From Narthecium ossifragum (lineage: Eukaryota > Streptophyta > Magnoliopsida > Dioscoreales > Nartheciaceae): 64,000 nt of DNA. The stretch lies in contig OY986964.1 in assembly GCA_963920575.1 (NCBI GenBank), forward strand, positions 11,530,663 to 11,594,662. Reading direction: 5' to 3'. Position numbers and translations under genes: made by a program. Position 1 is the stretch's first letter. The number at the start of each line of letters is the position of its first letter. A model generated the notes under the pieces. The model searched no databases, was not told where the DNA came from, and was given only the letters and a program-made list of their open reading frames with translations. This document shows positions 21,560-32,436 of the stretch, piece after piece.

Positions 21560-22500
21560 CTCTGTGTGCCTAGCAGCAGACAGTCCCTAGGGAAGTGCTC
21601 CGACTATCGGCACTGGTAACACAATGCTGGTCCGCGCTTTGGCTGCTGACCCTGACCTCCTCCCCAAGGAGCATGCTGAGTGGGTCCTGTCGTCAGCAAG
21701 GGCTGATCGCCCTGGTAGGGTTGCTGCTGCTGGTACTAGTACTGAGGTGCTTGATACTGCTATTGGTGCCATGTGTACCTCTCCTCCCTCTGAGGACCTC
21801 CTCCACCCTGAACTCTCTACGACAACTCTCCATCGCTGGTACTCACAGAAGGTGCCGACCAGACTGGACTACTCTCTGCCTCTCCTGGAAATTTCCCTCC
21901 AATGTCAGTGCAGCACCCAACACCGCCGAGAATGTGGTCTCCTGCACGGCAATCAGTCTCAAGATGTCTACTCGGAGCCCCCTCTCAAACTGATGGGCTC
22001 TAGCGGTAGAGTCAGCTGCCACTAGTGCAGCGTAGCGTGCTAGGTGAGTGAATTTGGTGATGAACTTTTGAACTGTGAGAACACCCTGGGTGAGGGTGAG
22101 GTACTCCTTGGTCATGGCTACCTCCGTACTATAGGGAAAGTATGCGTCGAGGAATGTGACACAGAACTCTGACAATGACAACTGTTCTCCTCCTACCCTG
22201 GTGGCCTAAGCGGTGCGCCATCAGTCCAAAGCATCCCCGTCGAGCTAGAATGCAGCGAGTTTGACCCGGAGAGGGTCATCCTCGCCAAACAGGAGTTCGA
22301 GCACACGAGTGACCTCCTTTAGCCACTCGTTCGCCGCTGCCGGATCCCTACTCCGGGCGCTGAACCTGGGAGGGTCCAGCCGTCGAAAGTCAAGAATCTC
22401 TGACGTCAAGGACCGCCCAACAACGGGAGGGTGAGCTTCCCTACCACGGGAGGAAGCTTCCCCCAGCCCGTTGCCATGAACAGAAGCTGCCTTTGGTACT
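21560..22500 (-). pseudogene. Gag remnant of element G with zinc knuckle
   Basis: The minus-strand frame 22181-21843 reads FCVTFLDAYFPYSTEVAM and VQKFITKFTHLARYAALVAA, the Retrotrans_gag core that packages RNA into particles. Upstream, LAAF-stop-LDGDALD is broken by at least three stops. Downstream, near 21600, a knuckle of the form CYQC...HFPRDC contains an in-frame stop. Nothing of protease or later domains follows; the frame passes into Tyr/Gln-rich sequence and the 3' LTR. The order and wording match the gag of elements A and B. Confidence 0.8.
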
Positions 22501-22798
22501 GGTGTAGGTGTCCGGTGCTGACGCCTCTCGGCCTCTATGGTCGGTGGGCGGCGCGCTCATCGCGCGACCTGAGTCGGACGCTCACGGGAGAACCGTGAAG
22601 CTACCCTACCATCTACACAACCATCAGAGACACAAGAATCTACTCATGAAAAACCAAAACAAACATCAATCAATAAAGCGAAAACATATCACACACGAGC
22701 GTAAATAAAACATGCAGGGATATACCAACCTTAGAACTATCCCAACCCACACTCAAACCTTACCCGCAAGCCTAATCCTATCCTTGGGACCTACAACC

Positions 22799-22813
22799 TG
22801 CTCTGATACCAAG
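22799..22813 (-). promoter_or_regulatory. Primer-binding site of element G
   Basis: On the minus strand this reads ACTTGGTATCAGAGC directly after the LTR end, complementary to the 3' end of plant initiator-Met tRNA. It is a primer site, not a tRNA gene. Confidence 0.85.
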
Positions 22814-23266
22814 TTGTCACACCCCGACCAAGAAAATCCATCCAGTTCGGGCGCGTGAGGGTTCCTAATCTATTCAATCCATTTGTGACGCATTTATATA
22901 ACAATTAATCTTGGGCTAGAGCTGTAATATTCAATATTAAACCAAAAGGTAATGATACAATATTACCAAATCAAATCATTCCAAACTTTAATGAGATATT
23001 AAACACAGCTAGGAGCATCATCTAGCATAGTTTAATTGAAGAAACATGCATTCAATTAAGCAAGAACACATAAATAAGCCTAAATGAAGAATCCTACCTA
23101 ACTACGCTTAATCTAGGTTTAATCCTTGATTAAACAGTGTAGAGGAGATTTAGAACTGCTCCCCCACTTGCTGGAGAACTCTCCAAACCTCCGCAACAAG
23201 CCCTCCTCGCGAATCAAAGGAGAGAAGAAGAAAGAAGAAGAAAAAAGAAAACAGGGCGGTTCGCGG

Positions 23267-23315
23267 GTCTCTTATAGACTCGAGTCCGATCGGTCGGTCC
23301 CTGAGCAATCGATCA
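23267..23315 (-). promoter_or_regulatory. LTR promoter core of element G with palindromic block
   Basis: On the minus strand, a GATCGG-type inverted repeat (23284-23312) leads through GATCGGACTCGAG into a TCTATAAGAG TATA box at about 23268-23277. The same order, with GATCGGACTCGAG and CTATAAG, occurs in the 3' LTR of element A at 47937-47956. Confidence 0.6.
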
Positions 23316-23686
23316 GAATAGGTCGGTTCGCGTCCTTATCAAAACACGTCAAAGGCGGTGCCGACCTCAAATCCGACCGATCGCTACCTGGAGCGATCGA
23401 TTGGTTTTCGCTGACAACTGTCCTAAATACAGCTTCCACGAGTCCAAACTTAGATCTTTCGATCCCATGTTCGGCTAAGGTTCTAAGAAGCACAAATAAC
23501 AATCATAGAGCTGTGTGTGCACTACGCATGTGTGAAAGCAACCACCAATGTGCAATTTACCAAATTGCCCTTGGGGTCCAAAAGCAACAATGCAATCAGA
23601 CAGATCACGCTCTACGCGGAAACAGGCCAACAGGGCACGGCCCCGACCTACACGGTCGAGCTAGGTTAGATGAGCGGGTCGTCACA

Positions 23687-25420
23687 CCCACCGTCGCCTT
23701 CATCCCAAGCCAACGATCCAACGACATCACCGTCCTCTCCGCTCGCCACACGTCCCACATCTATGGTGAGGGTGTCAGTCGACGCGTTCCCCTGTTCTAA
23801 CCTATATTTCCCGTGTTCCAGCCAGACTCCTCCACTCTTGCCGCCACTCTTCAACGACGATAGAGGTCAGATCAAGGTGCTTGCTCAGCTCCAACGTGAA
23901 GCTCGGACACCACCAGCTTCGACGCTAGGGTGACACTCCCCTGACTATGATCTCTCTCACCAGAAAGATCACATCTCTCTCGGTGCCAGCCTCTCTATTC
24001 TTCCTTCTCCGATCTCTCTTTCTTCTCTGGTAGCTCGTCTCTGGCCCAGATCAGCGCCGACTCCAAGCTTTCAACGACCTTGGGATCCTTCTTCTCCGCT
24101 TCCGGCACCGACGAGCTTGGCCTAGCTCTCCTCCAGCCTCCACGAAATCTTCTCCAGCGACGACGGACTTCATGTCATTTCCCTCTCCTTTTTTCCCTGC
24201 ACGAAGCCGAGCGCCAAGCTCATCGAGCGCCTAGTTCCTCTATCTCCGCTGGCTTGACGTCGTCCTTTGCTTGATTGGCCCCCGGTGCCAAACGCTAACA
24301 CCGCCTCCGTCGGCCTCCACCAGATCCGCCCTCATACCAGGCCGCCGCCGAGCTCCTTCATCCCCGTCGATGATGGCCGCCCTCCAAAGCAATCTCTCTT
24401 TGAAGCTCCGCCAAAGAACACCACTTGATCCTGCCATATCTCTTCATCTCTAGCGAGGACTAGTCTAGTAACGACCTCAACCTTCTCCACCTCGCTATAG
24501 ATACCTCCCTCAGCCAAGCCCGACGAGCTCTGCAGCTGATCTCCTCTTTCTCCGGCAAGAAGGATGCAACGTCGGACAAGGGCTCCAACCCTTCTTCCTT
24601 CTTTCTCATGTGAAGACACATGTTGCTCCGGTGAAGAGATCTGCTGCCTTATGACATTTAGGCCGGAGAGTGACATTTCTGCACACGAACACTGCCCAGA
24701 ACACTGCGACGTTGTTGCCGCCTACTGCCGCGACGCACACCTCCAATCAGCTTCCCCTATGCCATCTTCTCTCGTGCGCAGCCGCAGTCTTCTTCCGATG
24801 ATATCTGGCCTGCACTGGTTTTCACATCAAGCTCACGACCAGTATCACGCCACGCCGTCGCTGCCCAGATGCACAATCATCACCTTCCAAATAATGAAGT
24901 CGACAACCAGCACTAGTGTCGATGGTAAAATGGATGATGTAATGGAGCGCCAGCGCTTCATTACATCCTCCATCATACCAAGGATGACCTCTTCACGGAG
25001 TAGTCATTCCGGAGCTTTGCCACTACATGTGCGCCCTCGCTAGCATCTTCGTGCTCATAAGCAAGGAGGCCCACCTCCACGCTAGCTCGCCTATCATCGT
25101 TTCCTACGTCATCTTTGGCCTTGTAGCTATGCTCTCCATCTATGTTGGGTTCGCTATCAATGTACTAGTAGTCGGCGGGTCCTTTGCGTATTTCTGCAAT
25201 GAGGTCGGTAATTTCGTCATACCCCACTCGAATTGTGGCAGTGAAGCTCGACAACATGAGCAAGAGTACGTGACACCATCGAAGCTTTGGTTTAAAAGGC
25301 CTAGGATGGGAGCATTGATGCCATGCTGGAGCTTGAGAAAGTTGTAGGAGAGGTAATGGGTAGAACATGCATATGTTGACTGCTAATCCCTAACGCCTAT
25401 ATGTTTACCCCATAGAAAGC
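23687..25420 (+). other. GC-rich interior of element H, no recognised gene
   Basis: Several frames are open for 60-160 codons but none shows a domain I know. The frame 25027-25347 includes two hydrophobic stretches (SPIIVSYVIFGLVAMLSIYV and FAINVLVVGGSFAYF), which could form membrane helices. Positions 24934-24966 form a stem (GATGTAATGGAGCGC against GCGCTTCATTACATC, loop CA). This could be captured host sequence or an element-specific extra ORF. Confidence 0.4.
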
Positions 25421-25464
25421 TACCTTTCAAAGGGACGAGTCTTCCAAGTTCTGGGTATACGTAA

Positions 25465-26535
25465 AGCATATCGCCAAGCATTCGATCTCGACCAAGCTTG
25501 AGATCAGTTTATAAAGCCTTGGCCTTGTCAAGCACTTGATCTCGACCAAGCTCGAGATCAGTTTATAAAGCCTTGGCCTCGCCAAGCATTTGATCTCGAC
25601 TAAGCTCGAGATCAGCCTCAAAAGCCTTGACCTCGTCAATCACTCCATCCCGACCAAGCTCAAGATCAGTTTATAAAGCCTTGGCCTCGTCAAGCACTCG
25701 ATGTCGACTAAGCTCGAGATCAGTTTATGAAGCCTTGGCCTCACCAAGCACTCGATCTCGACCAAGCTCGAGATCAGTTTATAAATTCTTGGTCTCACCA
25801 AGCACTCGATCTTGACTAAGCTCGAGATCAATTTATAAAGCATTGGCCTCGCCAAGCACTCGATTTCGACTAAACTCGAGATCAGTTTATGAAGCCTTGG
25901 TCTCGTCAAACACTCGATTTCACCAAGCTCAAGATCAATTTATGAAGCCTTGGCCTTGCCAAGCACTCGATCTCGACCAAACTCGTGATCAGTTTATAAA
26001 GCCTTGGGCTTGCCAAGCATTCGATCTCGACCAAGCTCAAGATCAGTTTATAAAGCCTAGGCCTCGCCAAGCACTCAATTTTGACCAAACTCTAGATGAG
26101 TTTATAAAGTCTTGGCCTCGCCAAGCACTCGATTTCGACCAAGCTCGAGATCAGTTTATGAAGCTTTGGCCTCATCAAGCACTCAATCTCGATCAAAATC
26201 GAGATTAGTTCAGAAAGTCTTGGCCTCGCCAGGCACTCGATCTCGAGTAAAATCGAGATCGGTTTATAAAGCCTTGGCCTCGCCAAGCACTCGATTTCAA
26301 ACAAAATTAGGATCAGTTCATAAAGCCATGGCCTCGCCAAGCACTCGATTTTCAGCGAAAATCAAGATCAGTTCATAAAGCCTTGGCCTCGCAAAGCACT
26401 CGATTTCGACCAAATTCGACATCGGTTTATAAAGCCATGGCCTCGTCAAGCACTCAATCTCGAGCAAAATCGAGATGAGTTCATAAAGCCTTTGCCTCGT
26501 CAAGCACTCGATCTTGACCAAGTTCGAGATCATTA
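25465..26535. repeat. Tandem array of a 54-bp unit, about 20 copies
   Basis: The unit reads roughly GCCTTGGCCTCGCCAAGCAC, TCGATCTCGACCAAGCTCGA, GATCAGTTTATAAA. Copies differ at a few bases each and keep a 54-bp period throughout. As 54 is a multiple of three, long frames stay open on both strands (for example an 18-residue repeat with LYKLISSLVEIECLARP on minus); these are by-products. The array lies just before the polypurine tract of H, where Tat/Ogre-type elements often carry satellite-like repeats. Confidence 0.95.
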
Positions 26536-26590
26536 CAATGAAGAAAAAGAAACAACTATCTTACTCCCACCCCAAGCTGCTTCTCAACTC

Positions 26591-26612
26591 AGGCTAGGAG
26601 TGGGGGGGCTTA
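26591..26612 (+). promoter_or_regulatory. Polypurine tract of element H
   Basis: AGGCTAGGAGTGGGGGGGCT directly precedes the 3' LTR start TGATAATGCC. Confidence 0.75.
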
Positions 26613-26852
26613 TGATAATGCCATATTTGACCATGCCTCAACTGTCCATGCCACGAAGTTGGGGTCCATGTCATGCATCATATCAAGAATCTCAACTCAG
26701 GTAGGGAGTGAGGAGCTCGTGATAGTGCATGACGCATCTTGGAATAGATGATATAAGATATCGTTGGATGATCAACCACGATCATAGCAATCCGCGTGGA
26801 ATCCGAGTATTCTACCGTTATGAAAGCGGTTTAAAAAGGAAGACTTTGGTGT

Positions 26853-26923
<71 letters not shown>

Positions 26924-27303
26924 AGATCGGTGACCGTTAATATCCTACGGCTAATAACCTTCAAGATCACGTGAGATCATAACGAAATCACAGGTGTTGT
27001 CAGAATCTCCAAGACGTATCCATTGGACTCCCCTCTGCCTATAAGTAGAGCATCACTCGTCGTTCACAAGTACACTATTTTTTCTCGACTCCGAAACTCT
27101 AACGAAATACTATTATGGATTCTTAAATCCTGACTTATGCATCGGAGGAGAGTCCCGAGGCCGGGTGGCCTCGGATTTCCTTTGATCTTTATCTCTCCTG
27201 CAAGGCTAGCGATCATCTTTCCTTAAAGGCTCTGAAAATCCATCGTCTTCCCATGAGCTCTTATGACTAACATTTGTCTTCTTCTGAGATTCTTTTATCA
27301 TCA
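26613..27303 (+). repeat. 3' LTR of element H
   Basis: It matches 19204-19844 and ends TTTTATCATCA, followed by the target duplication TATAT. A (TA)n run at 26858-26921 is expanded here; the left copy has only a short TATATACGGATATATA at that place. Confidence 0.9.
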
Positions 27304-27308
27304 TATAT

Positions 27309-27628
27309 ATATTCTCGAGGTCTAATCACATTCTTCGGTATGTGCCAGGCTGGGAATAAATAATTTGCAACTCATCCGCAAGATGGAAACACCTCCGGCC
27401 GGATGGAGATTCCACGTGGAGTCCTTTATTTGAAGGGTTTTGAATGGCCACTATAGCCATCCAAACACCTCTACCATGTGGTGCATCTCCCGGGCCCGGA
27501 CCCCATCATTTACTCCATGATGAGATTCTCAATAATAATTTCTGTTTTTTGTTAGTTTTAAGCTTTTTGCACTGATTTTGGGGGGATAAATGTCCTATAT
27601 TTATAACAAATTTTGGGGTGGGAATTGG
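27309..27628. other. Spacer, no gene recognised
   Basis: Mixed-composition sequence between element H and a tiny foldback element. I see no long frame, RNA gene or clear repeat. Confidence 0.5.
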
Positions 27629-27634
27629 ACTTTA

Positions 27635-27704
27635 AGGCCCTGTTTGATACTGGATAAGGGCAGTCGGGATTGGCTGCCCTTATCCGGGATAGCACCCAAA
27701 CAGG
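27635..27704. mobile_element. 70-bp foldback miniature element
   Basis: Arms GGCCCTGTTTGATACTGGAT / AAGGGCAG and CTGCCCTTATCC / CACCCAAACAGG pair almost end to end. Direct copies of ACTTTA flank it (27629-27634 and 27705-27710). The GCCCTGTTTG tip is typical of plant TIR transposons; the family (hAT or Harbinger) is uncertain. It lies directly beside the truncated left end of element A. Confidence 0.6.
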
Positions 27705-27903
27705 ACTTTATCCCCACTCGGGCTGTAGGTCCTAAGGATAGGATCAGGATTCGGTTGAGATTGAGCGTGGGATGGGATAGTTCTATGTCTAGAACATCCA
27801 TGCATGTTCTTCTGTGATGTGTTATGCTTTTCACTTTTTCGTTGTGTTGTTTGTTTTACGGTCTCTGACGACTGGACGCTTGTTTGTCATTGGTGATTGC
27901 GCA

Positions 27904-29726
27904 GATGTCGGGAGCTCGAGGCCGACCTTCGGTTGTTGGTCGGGGTGGGGCACGACATGGTCGACCCGCCTGACCAGACAGGGTGGCACCTGTCAGGGAG
28001 GTCAGAGCTAGGCGGAATGAGCCATCACCAGGGACGGTTTCAGTTGCAAGGGAGGAGGCCTTTCTCGCCGAGGAGAGGGTCCTCGCTCCTGTCGACAGGC
28101 GGGATGCTGCGGCGGTCATGATGGATTTCCAGCGGTTGAACCCACTGAGGTTCAGTGGTGAGACTGGAGATCCGACTACAGTGGACGGCTGGCTCAGGGG
28201 AGTTACGCGTGTCCTGGATGCTCTCTTCGTCGAGGATCACTGGATCCGGGTCACCCTCGCGGCGTTTCAGTTCGACAAGGATGCCCTTGACTTGTGGTGC
28301 CCCGCCCAGCACACCGGTGATGGAGTGGAACAGCTGTGGGAGGAGTTCAGGGTGTTGTGTTTGGACGCGTACTTCCCGGAGAGTACGCGTGACTCACTGT
28401 CCCGCGAGTACCAGTCCCTTCTGTAGGGTACTCGCTATGTTTAACTATATGCCACTCGGTTCATACATCTGGTCCATTTTACGGGGGCAGTGGCAACAGA
28501 TCCGACAGCCAGGGCACGACAATTTGAGTGGGGGCTCCAGCCAGAGATCAGGCGACAGACATGTTCCCACTGCTTCCAGACGTACCCAACAGTTCTGAAC
28601 TGCGCCTTAGTAGTGGAGGCGCAGTTGCAGGATGAGAGGTGCCAGGCAGTTCCACTGGCATCCTCTACCAGCACACCATAAAGACTCTTCCAGCAGCAGT
28701 CGCAACGCCCACAGCAGTTTTAGCCGCAGTTGCCGAGTCCAACGGGCCAGTTTCTCTTGACGGCCGGGCCGTCTGGGCAGGCTCCGTCAGGGGGAGGCCA
28801 GGGTCAACAGCTTGATGGTGCGTCAGTCACGTGCTTCCAGTGCGGGCAGCTGGGACGCTTCCGTAGAGACTGTCACCTGCGAGGAGTGCGGGGGGCTATG
28901 CCGCAGGGCAGTAGAGGCGGAGGGTCCAGTGATTGGTAGGGTAGCAGTGGTGGGCGCGGATCAGGGGCTGGACCAAGTCACTCCAGAGGTGGAGGCGGCT
29001 AGCTAGGGCGTGTGTTTGCCCTCCCAGCCCATGAGCAGCCGGACACCATTCAACTGTACCAGCAGCCACCGCAATACTAGCAGCCAACAATAGAGCCATC
29101 TGTACTCCAAGGTATCTTTCAGCTTTCTAGTTCTTTAGTAGATATGCTGATAAATTCCGGGGCGTCTCATTCCTATATTGCTAGCATGTGTGTGGCGTCG
29201 TTAGGATTAGAGACAAGTTGGCTAGAGGTGACATAGTCAGTAGACTCACCGATCGGCGGGACAGTCAGGGTAGACCGGGTCTGCCAGTCTTGTTCGTTGG
29301 ATGTTGGAGGCCTCTGTGTCTGTCTAGTCCTGCGGGTGCTAGACATGACCGGCTTTGATGTGATACTCGATATGGACTGGTTAGCGGCATACCGAGCCAT
29401 CATCGACTGTGGTCGCCGGAGGATGGTCGCTTAGACACCCGACGAGACACGGTTTGTGTTATTGGGGGATCGGTTTTCAGCCGATTCCTTTGCTTGTGGT
29501 GTGGGAAGGCGTTGCGATGAGCTTTCAGCCTTGCTGGCCAGCCTATCCCTGTTTGGTTCCGAGGGAGTGCAGTAGAGCAGCTTTCCCCGGAATGTGTGTG
29601 ACTTTGCAGACGTGTTTCCCGAGGTATCGCCAGGGCTTCCACCGTCCAGAGAGGTCGATTTTGAGATCGACCTAGTACCAGGTATCACACCGATTTCTCT
29701 CCCAGCTTTCAGGATGGCACCAGCAG
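27904..29726 (+). pseudogene. Gag, protease and start of pol of element A
   Basis: ATG at 27904 aligns with the gag start of B (both MSGAR). The Gag core reads LNPLRFSGETGDPTTVDGWL and [23 protein letters not shown] at about 28424 and a frameshift follow; the zinc knuckle CFQCGQLGRFRRDC is at about 28833-28874. The aspartic protease motif near 29153 reads [10 protein letters not shown], so the catalytic Asp is Asn. The chain stops at 29726 at solo LTR C, in the run PAFRMAPA before the reverse transcriptase. Many CAG-to-TAG changes are visible (for example around 29042, 29080 and 29572). The protein would form particles and process Gag-Pol. Confidence 0.85.
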
Positions 29727-29833
29727 TGTGAGGACCCGTCCCTCTACTACTGTGGGTCGTCGTAGACCGCAAGGGTAATTTGGTAAATTGCGCATTGTCG
29801 GCTAGTTTCACACCCGCGTGTGCATACACTGAC
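29727..29833 (+). mobile_element. Solo LTR C, left part
   Basis: It starts TGTGAGGACCCGTCCC and runs 107 bp until element B interrupts it; the remainder is at 40140-42216. The outer target duplication AGCAG is at 29722-29726 and 42217-42221. It belongs to the same LTR family as B and A but lies in the opposite direction to B. Confidence 0.92.
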
Positions 29834-32064
29834 TGTCGCGCCCCGACCCGCGTAGGCCAAACCGGGCCGGGCGACGCGAACCAGGACTTAACCTACTGCG
29901 GAAATTTGGCGAGGTTTCCCTCTAATCGTAGTGGTTACCCTAATAAGCATAATCATCCTGTATTATACAACAATTATAAAGCTCAACACACAAAGCTGGG
30001 ATATAGTACAAATCCTCAAACAGGGAATGTTATACAAAATCGCTCCCGTAGGAGACTATCTAACCAAGGTGTACACGGACAGATCACAGCTCCTCAAGCT
30101 CCGCCAGACGCCGCCACGTCACCGAACACCTGCCCAGTAGGGGCAACTGAAGAAGAGCTAGCGCCAGCACCTGCAAAACGCAGCCCGGGTAGGAGTGAGC
30201 ACTAAGCTCAGTAGGGACACTACACTACGAAACTCACAAAGGAAGGGAACACAACAGTGTCGTCCCCAAGCAAAGCCTAGGTGTATCACAGGGGTCCCAT
30301 AACCCCACCGGATACCCCTGAGTGCCCCAGTCGTGGTCTTCCAGCGAACTGGTCACACACTGGGTCACACTCAGTCAGACAGGAAAACGGCACTGCCAAC
30401 TCACGACAGGATCCTGGGCACTGTCGGCGGGTAGCACCGCTGGATAGTCACACCTGCCACCCAAGAGTTCTAGAAGGATTGGGTACCGGCTACACCACGA
30501 CTTGGCTCAAGGCCGACACGACCTCTAAACATCAAGCACAACAGTATTCATGTCCAACTAACCCTATCATCGAAAAGATTGAATACTACAAATCGAGTCC
30601 TGGAACAAGCTACCCGCACGGTCCTAAGAGATAGATCCGGGCTACCCCGAAGCCCCGGATCGGCAACGCCTTAAACAGATGCAACTAGTGCACAACACAA
30701 TGCATGCTATGAACATGCGCAGAATAAAACATGTAAGCATGCAACAGGATGTGATGATATATCAAAGAAGGTCTGGGCACGGCACCCTGCCGGCCCGGAG
30801 TGGTGAGCGATTAAAGTAAGGTCTAGGAAACTGCTGCAGTGGTACCACCACCAGCTGCCAGCAGTTCACCACAACACCTGCACCGGGAAACAGCCCCGCA
30901 AACAACAGCTTACAGATATAGCAGATAAGGCCCTCGGCGCACGCCGGCATGCAAGGCTATGGAAAGCTGTAGGGCTACCCGCCCGTTTATTCTAAACATC
31001 CCGGGAGTCATCACTCTCCCGGTTCACCACTGCCCTATTATAGGGCTAACATGCTTAATCATATGTACAAGATATCAAGACAGTAAGGAAAACTGTCATA
31101 CAAAGCCCCGCGGGCAAAAGCCACTTAGAACACCCTTCAGCCACTAAAGGATCGATCCTTCTCATCAAGAGGATCGATCCCTTCAGTACTTAGGGAAAAC
31201 TCGTCTCTGTGAACCAAAGAGATCGATCCTTCTCATCAAGAGGATCGATCCTCTTGTAACCAGAGACCCGTCGTCCCCCAGCCACCAAAGGATCGATCTC
31301 TCCCTCCAGGAGAATCGATCCCGCACGGGCTGGGCATGACTCACCAAAGGGGATCGATCCTTCCTCAAAGAGGATCGATCCCGATGGGTTCTCCGGCGTA
31401 CTTCCGACGAGGAATACCGCCGGAAAACTCATCCAAACTTCATGAAACTCTGGGATCTGATAGATCAGAACCCCACGAGTCTAAAATCGGCAAAAACACA
31501 GAAAACCAACAACTATATACGCAGATCTAAGCAATAAACGACAGATCAAACCGGAAAACTCAAAACCCCGAAGAGAGATGTCGGTAGGATCCCTACCGGA
31601 GCAAACGCAGCTTAGATCCAAGCAGCTAGGCCTTGGATCGTCCTCAACGCCTTCGAAAATCCCAAGATCCGAGCTCAAATCGCCGGATTTTCAAAAGGAT
31701 TTCAAAGAAGAAGGTTCGTCTGCTTTATAGGCAAACGAACCAACCTATGAAGGATCGATCCTTACCAAAGGAAGGATCGATCACCTCATGACGATCTCAC
31801 TTGACTTTCTGGCACGAGAGGATCGATCTCTTAGCTAGAGAGGATCGATCCTTTTTGTGCTGAAAGCTAAACTTAGGCGAGAATTCAAGCCTAAGTCCGG
31901 ATCTTTCGATCCCGGGTTCCACTAACCATCCTAAGCAAACATTACCACAAACATGGTCAGTGTGTGTACAAGCGCGAGTGTGGAACTAGCCGACAAGGTG
32001 CAATTTACTAAATTGCCCTTGCGGTCCACAACGAGCCACAGGAGGGGAGGGACGGGTCCTCACA
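29834..32064 (-). repeat. 3' LTR of element B
   Basis: 2231 bp, almost identical to 37101-40139 once the TRIM is removed from the latter. On the minus strand it begins TGTGAGGACCCGTCCC and ends GGGGCGCGACA. Six pairs of GATCGATC-type palindromes lie at about 31148-31180, 31204-31240, 31289-31322, 31350-31383, 31750-31785 and 31817-31855. The TATA-like CTATAAAGC (minus) lies at about 31723-31731. Confidence 0.95.
31713..31741. promoter_or_regulatory. Inverted repeat enclosing the LTR TATA box of B
   Basis: GGTTCGTCTGC and GCAAACGAACC are complementary at 10 of 11 places; the box (TTTATAG on plus, CTATAAA on minus) sits in the loop. The other LTR has the same arrangement at 39788-39816. LTR C has a different-sequence equivalent at 40362-40382. 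Confidence 0.6.
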
Positions 32065-32436
32065 TCCTATTACCCTTAAAAGAAATCTCGTCCCGAGATT
32101 CGATAAAGGTAGGGCTCGGAACAAAGGAAAGCTACACAAGCAGACAAGACAAAAGGTACCTTGAGAAGAAAACAGATGCGGATACTCCTGCCGCATGCGC
32201 GTCTCGCGCTCCCAAGTCATCTCCTCGACGCCTCTGTGCCTCCACAGTACCTTGACCAAGGGAATCGTCTTGCCCCGTAAGACCTGATCCCTCTGGTCAA
32301 GTACGCAAACTGGCTGCTCAACAAAAGTCGCGTCTGCCTCAAGCTCGATGTCATCCACTCTGACGACATGAGACGGGTCTGGGTGATACTTCCTCAGCAT
32401 CGACACGTGGAAAGTCGGGTGCACAGCTGACATGTG
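32008..32436 (-). pseudogene. Chromodomain end of the B polyprotein, cut off by a stop
   Basis: Directly downstream of the TAG that ends the pol frame (32437-32439), the same frame continues as HMSAVHPTFHVSMLRKYHPD and then RGKTIPLVKVLWRHRGVEEM. The second block is the chromodomain of Tekay/Del-type integrases, which steers insertion toward marked chromatin. In element A the stop codon position is CAG (Gln), so B carries a C-to-T nonsense change that removes the chromodomain. Confidence 0.85.

Larger units (their letters stand above)
20370..23686 (-). mobile_element. Gag-only chromovirus derivative G (Tekay/Del-like), nested in H
   Basis: Two LTRs of 869 and 872 bp (20370-21238 and 22815-23686) flank a 1.6 kb interior. 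Read on the minus strand the LTR begins TGTGACGACCCGCTC and ends GGGTGTGACA. An initiator-Met primer site (GCTCTGATACCAAGT on plus, 22799-22813) adjoins the right LTR. The flanks are TCCGC and CCCAC, an imperfect duplication explained by one C-to-T and one G-to-A change. The left LTR's outer edge has decayed from TGTCAC to TATTAC. Pol is absent, so the copy is non-autonomous. Confidence 0.82.
19204..27303 (+). mobile_element. Tat-like LTR retrotransposon H without recognisable pol
   Basis: Two LTRs of 641 and 691 bp face the same way; the length difference is mostly a TA run in the right copy. A primer site follows the left LTR and a purine tract precedes the right one. The interior (19845-26612) shows no protease, reverse transcriptase or integrase motif. 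It is filled by GC-rich sequence, a gag-only chromovirus derivative (20370-23686) and a 54-bp tandem array. It would depend on proteins from a related element to move. Tat/Retand assignment rests on the primer site and on the tandem array before the 3' LTR. Confidence 0.8.

Noticed and set aside
25427..26533. Several overlapping 60-120 codon frames on both strands with regular 18-residue repeats
   Set aside because: They arise because the satellite period (54 bp) is a multiple of three. Both strands are open, and copies vary without a coding pattern.
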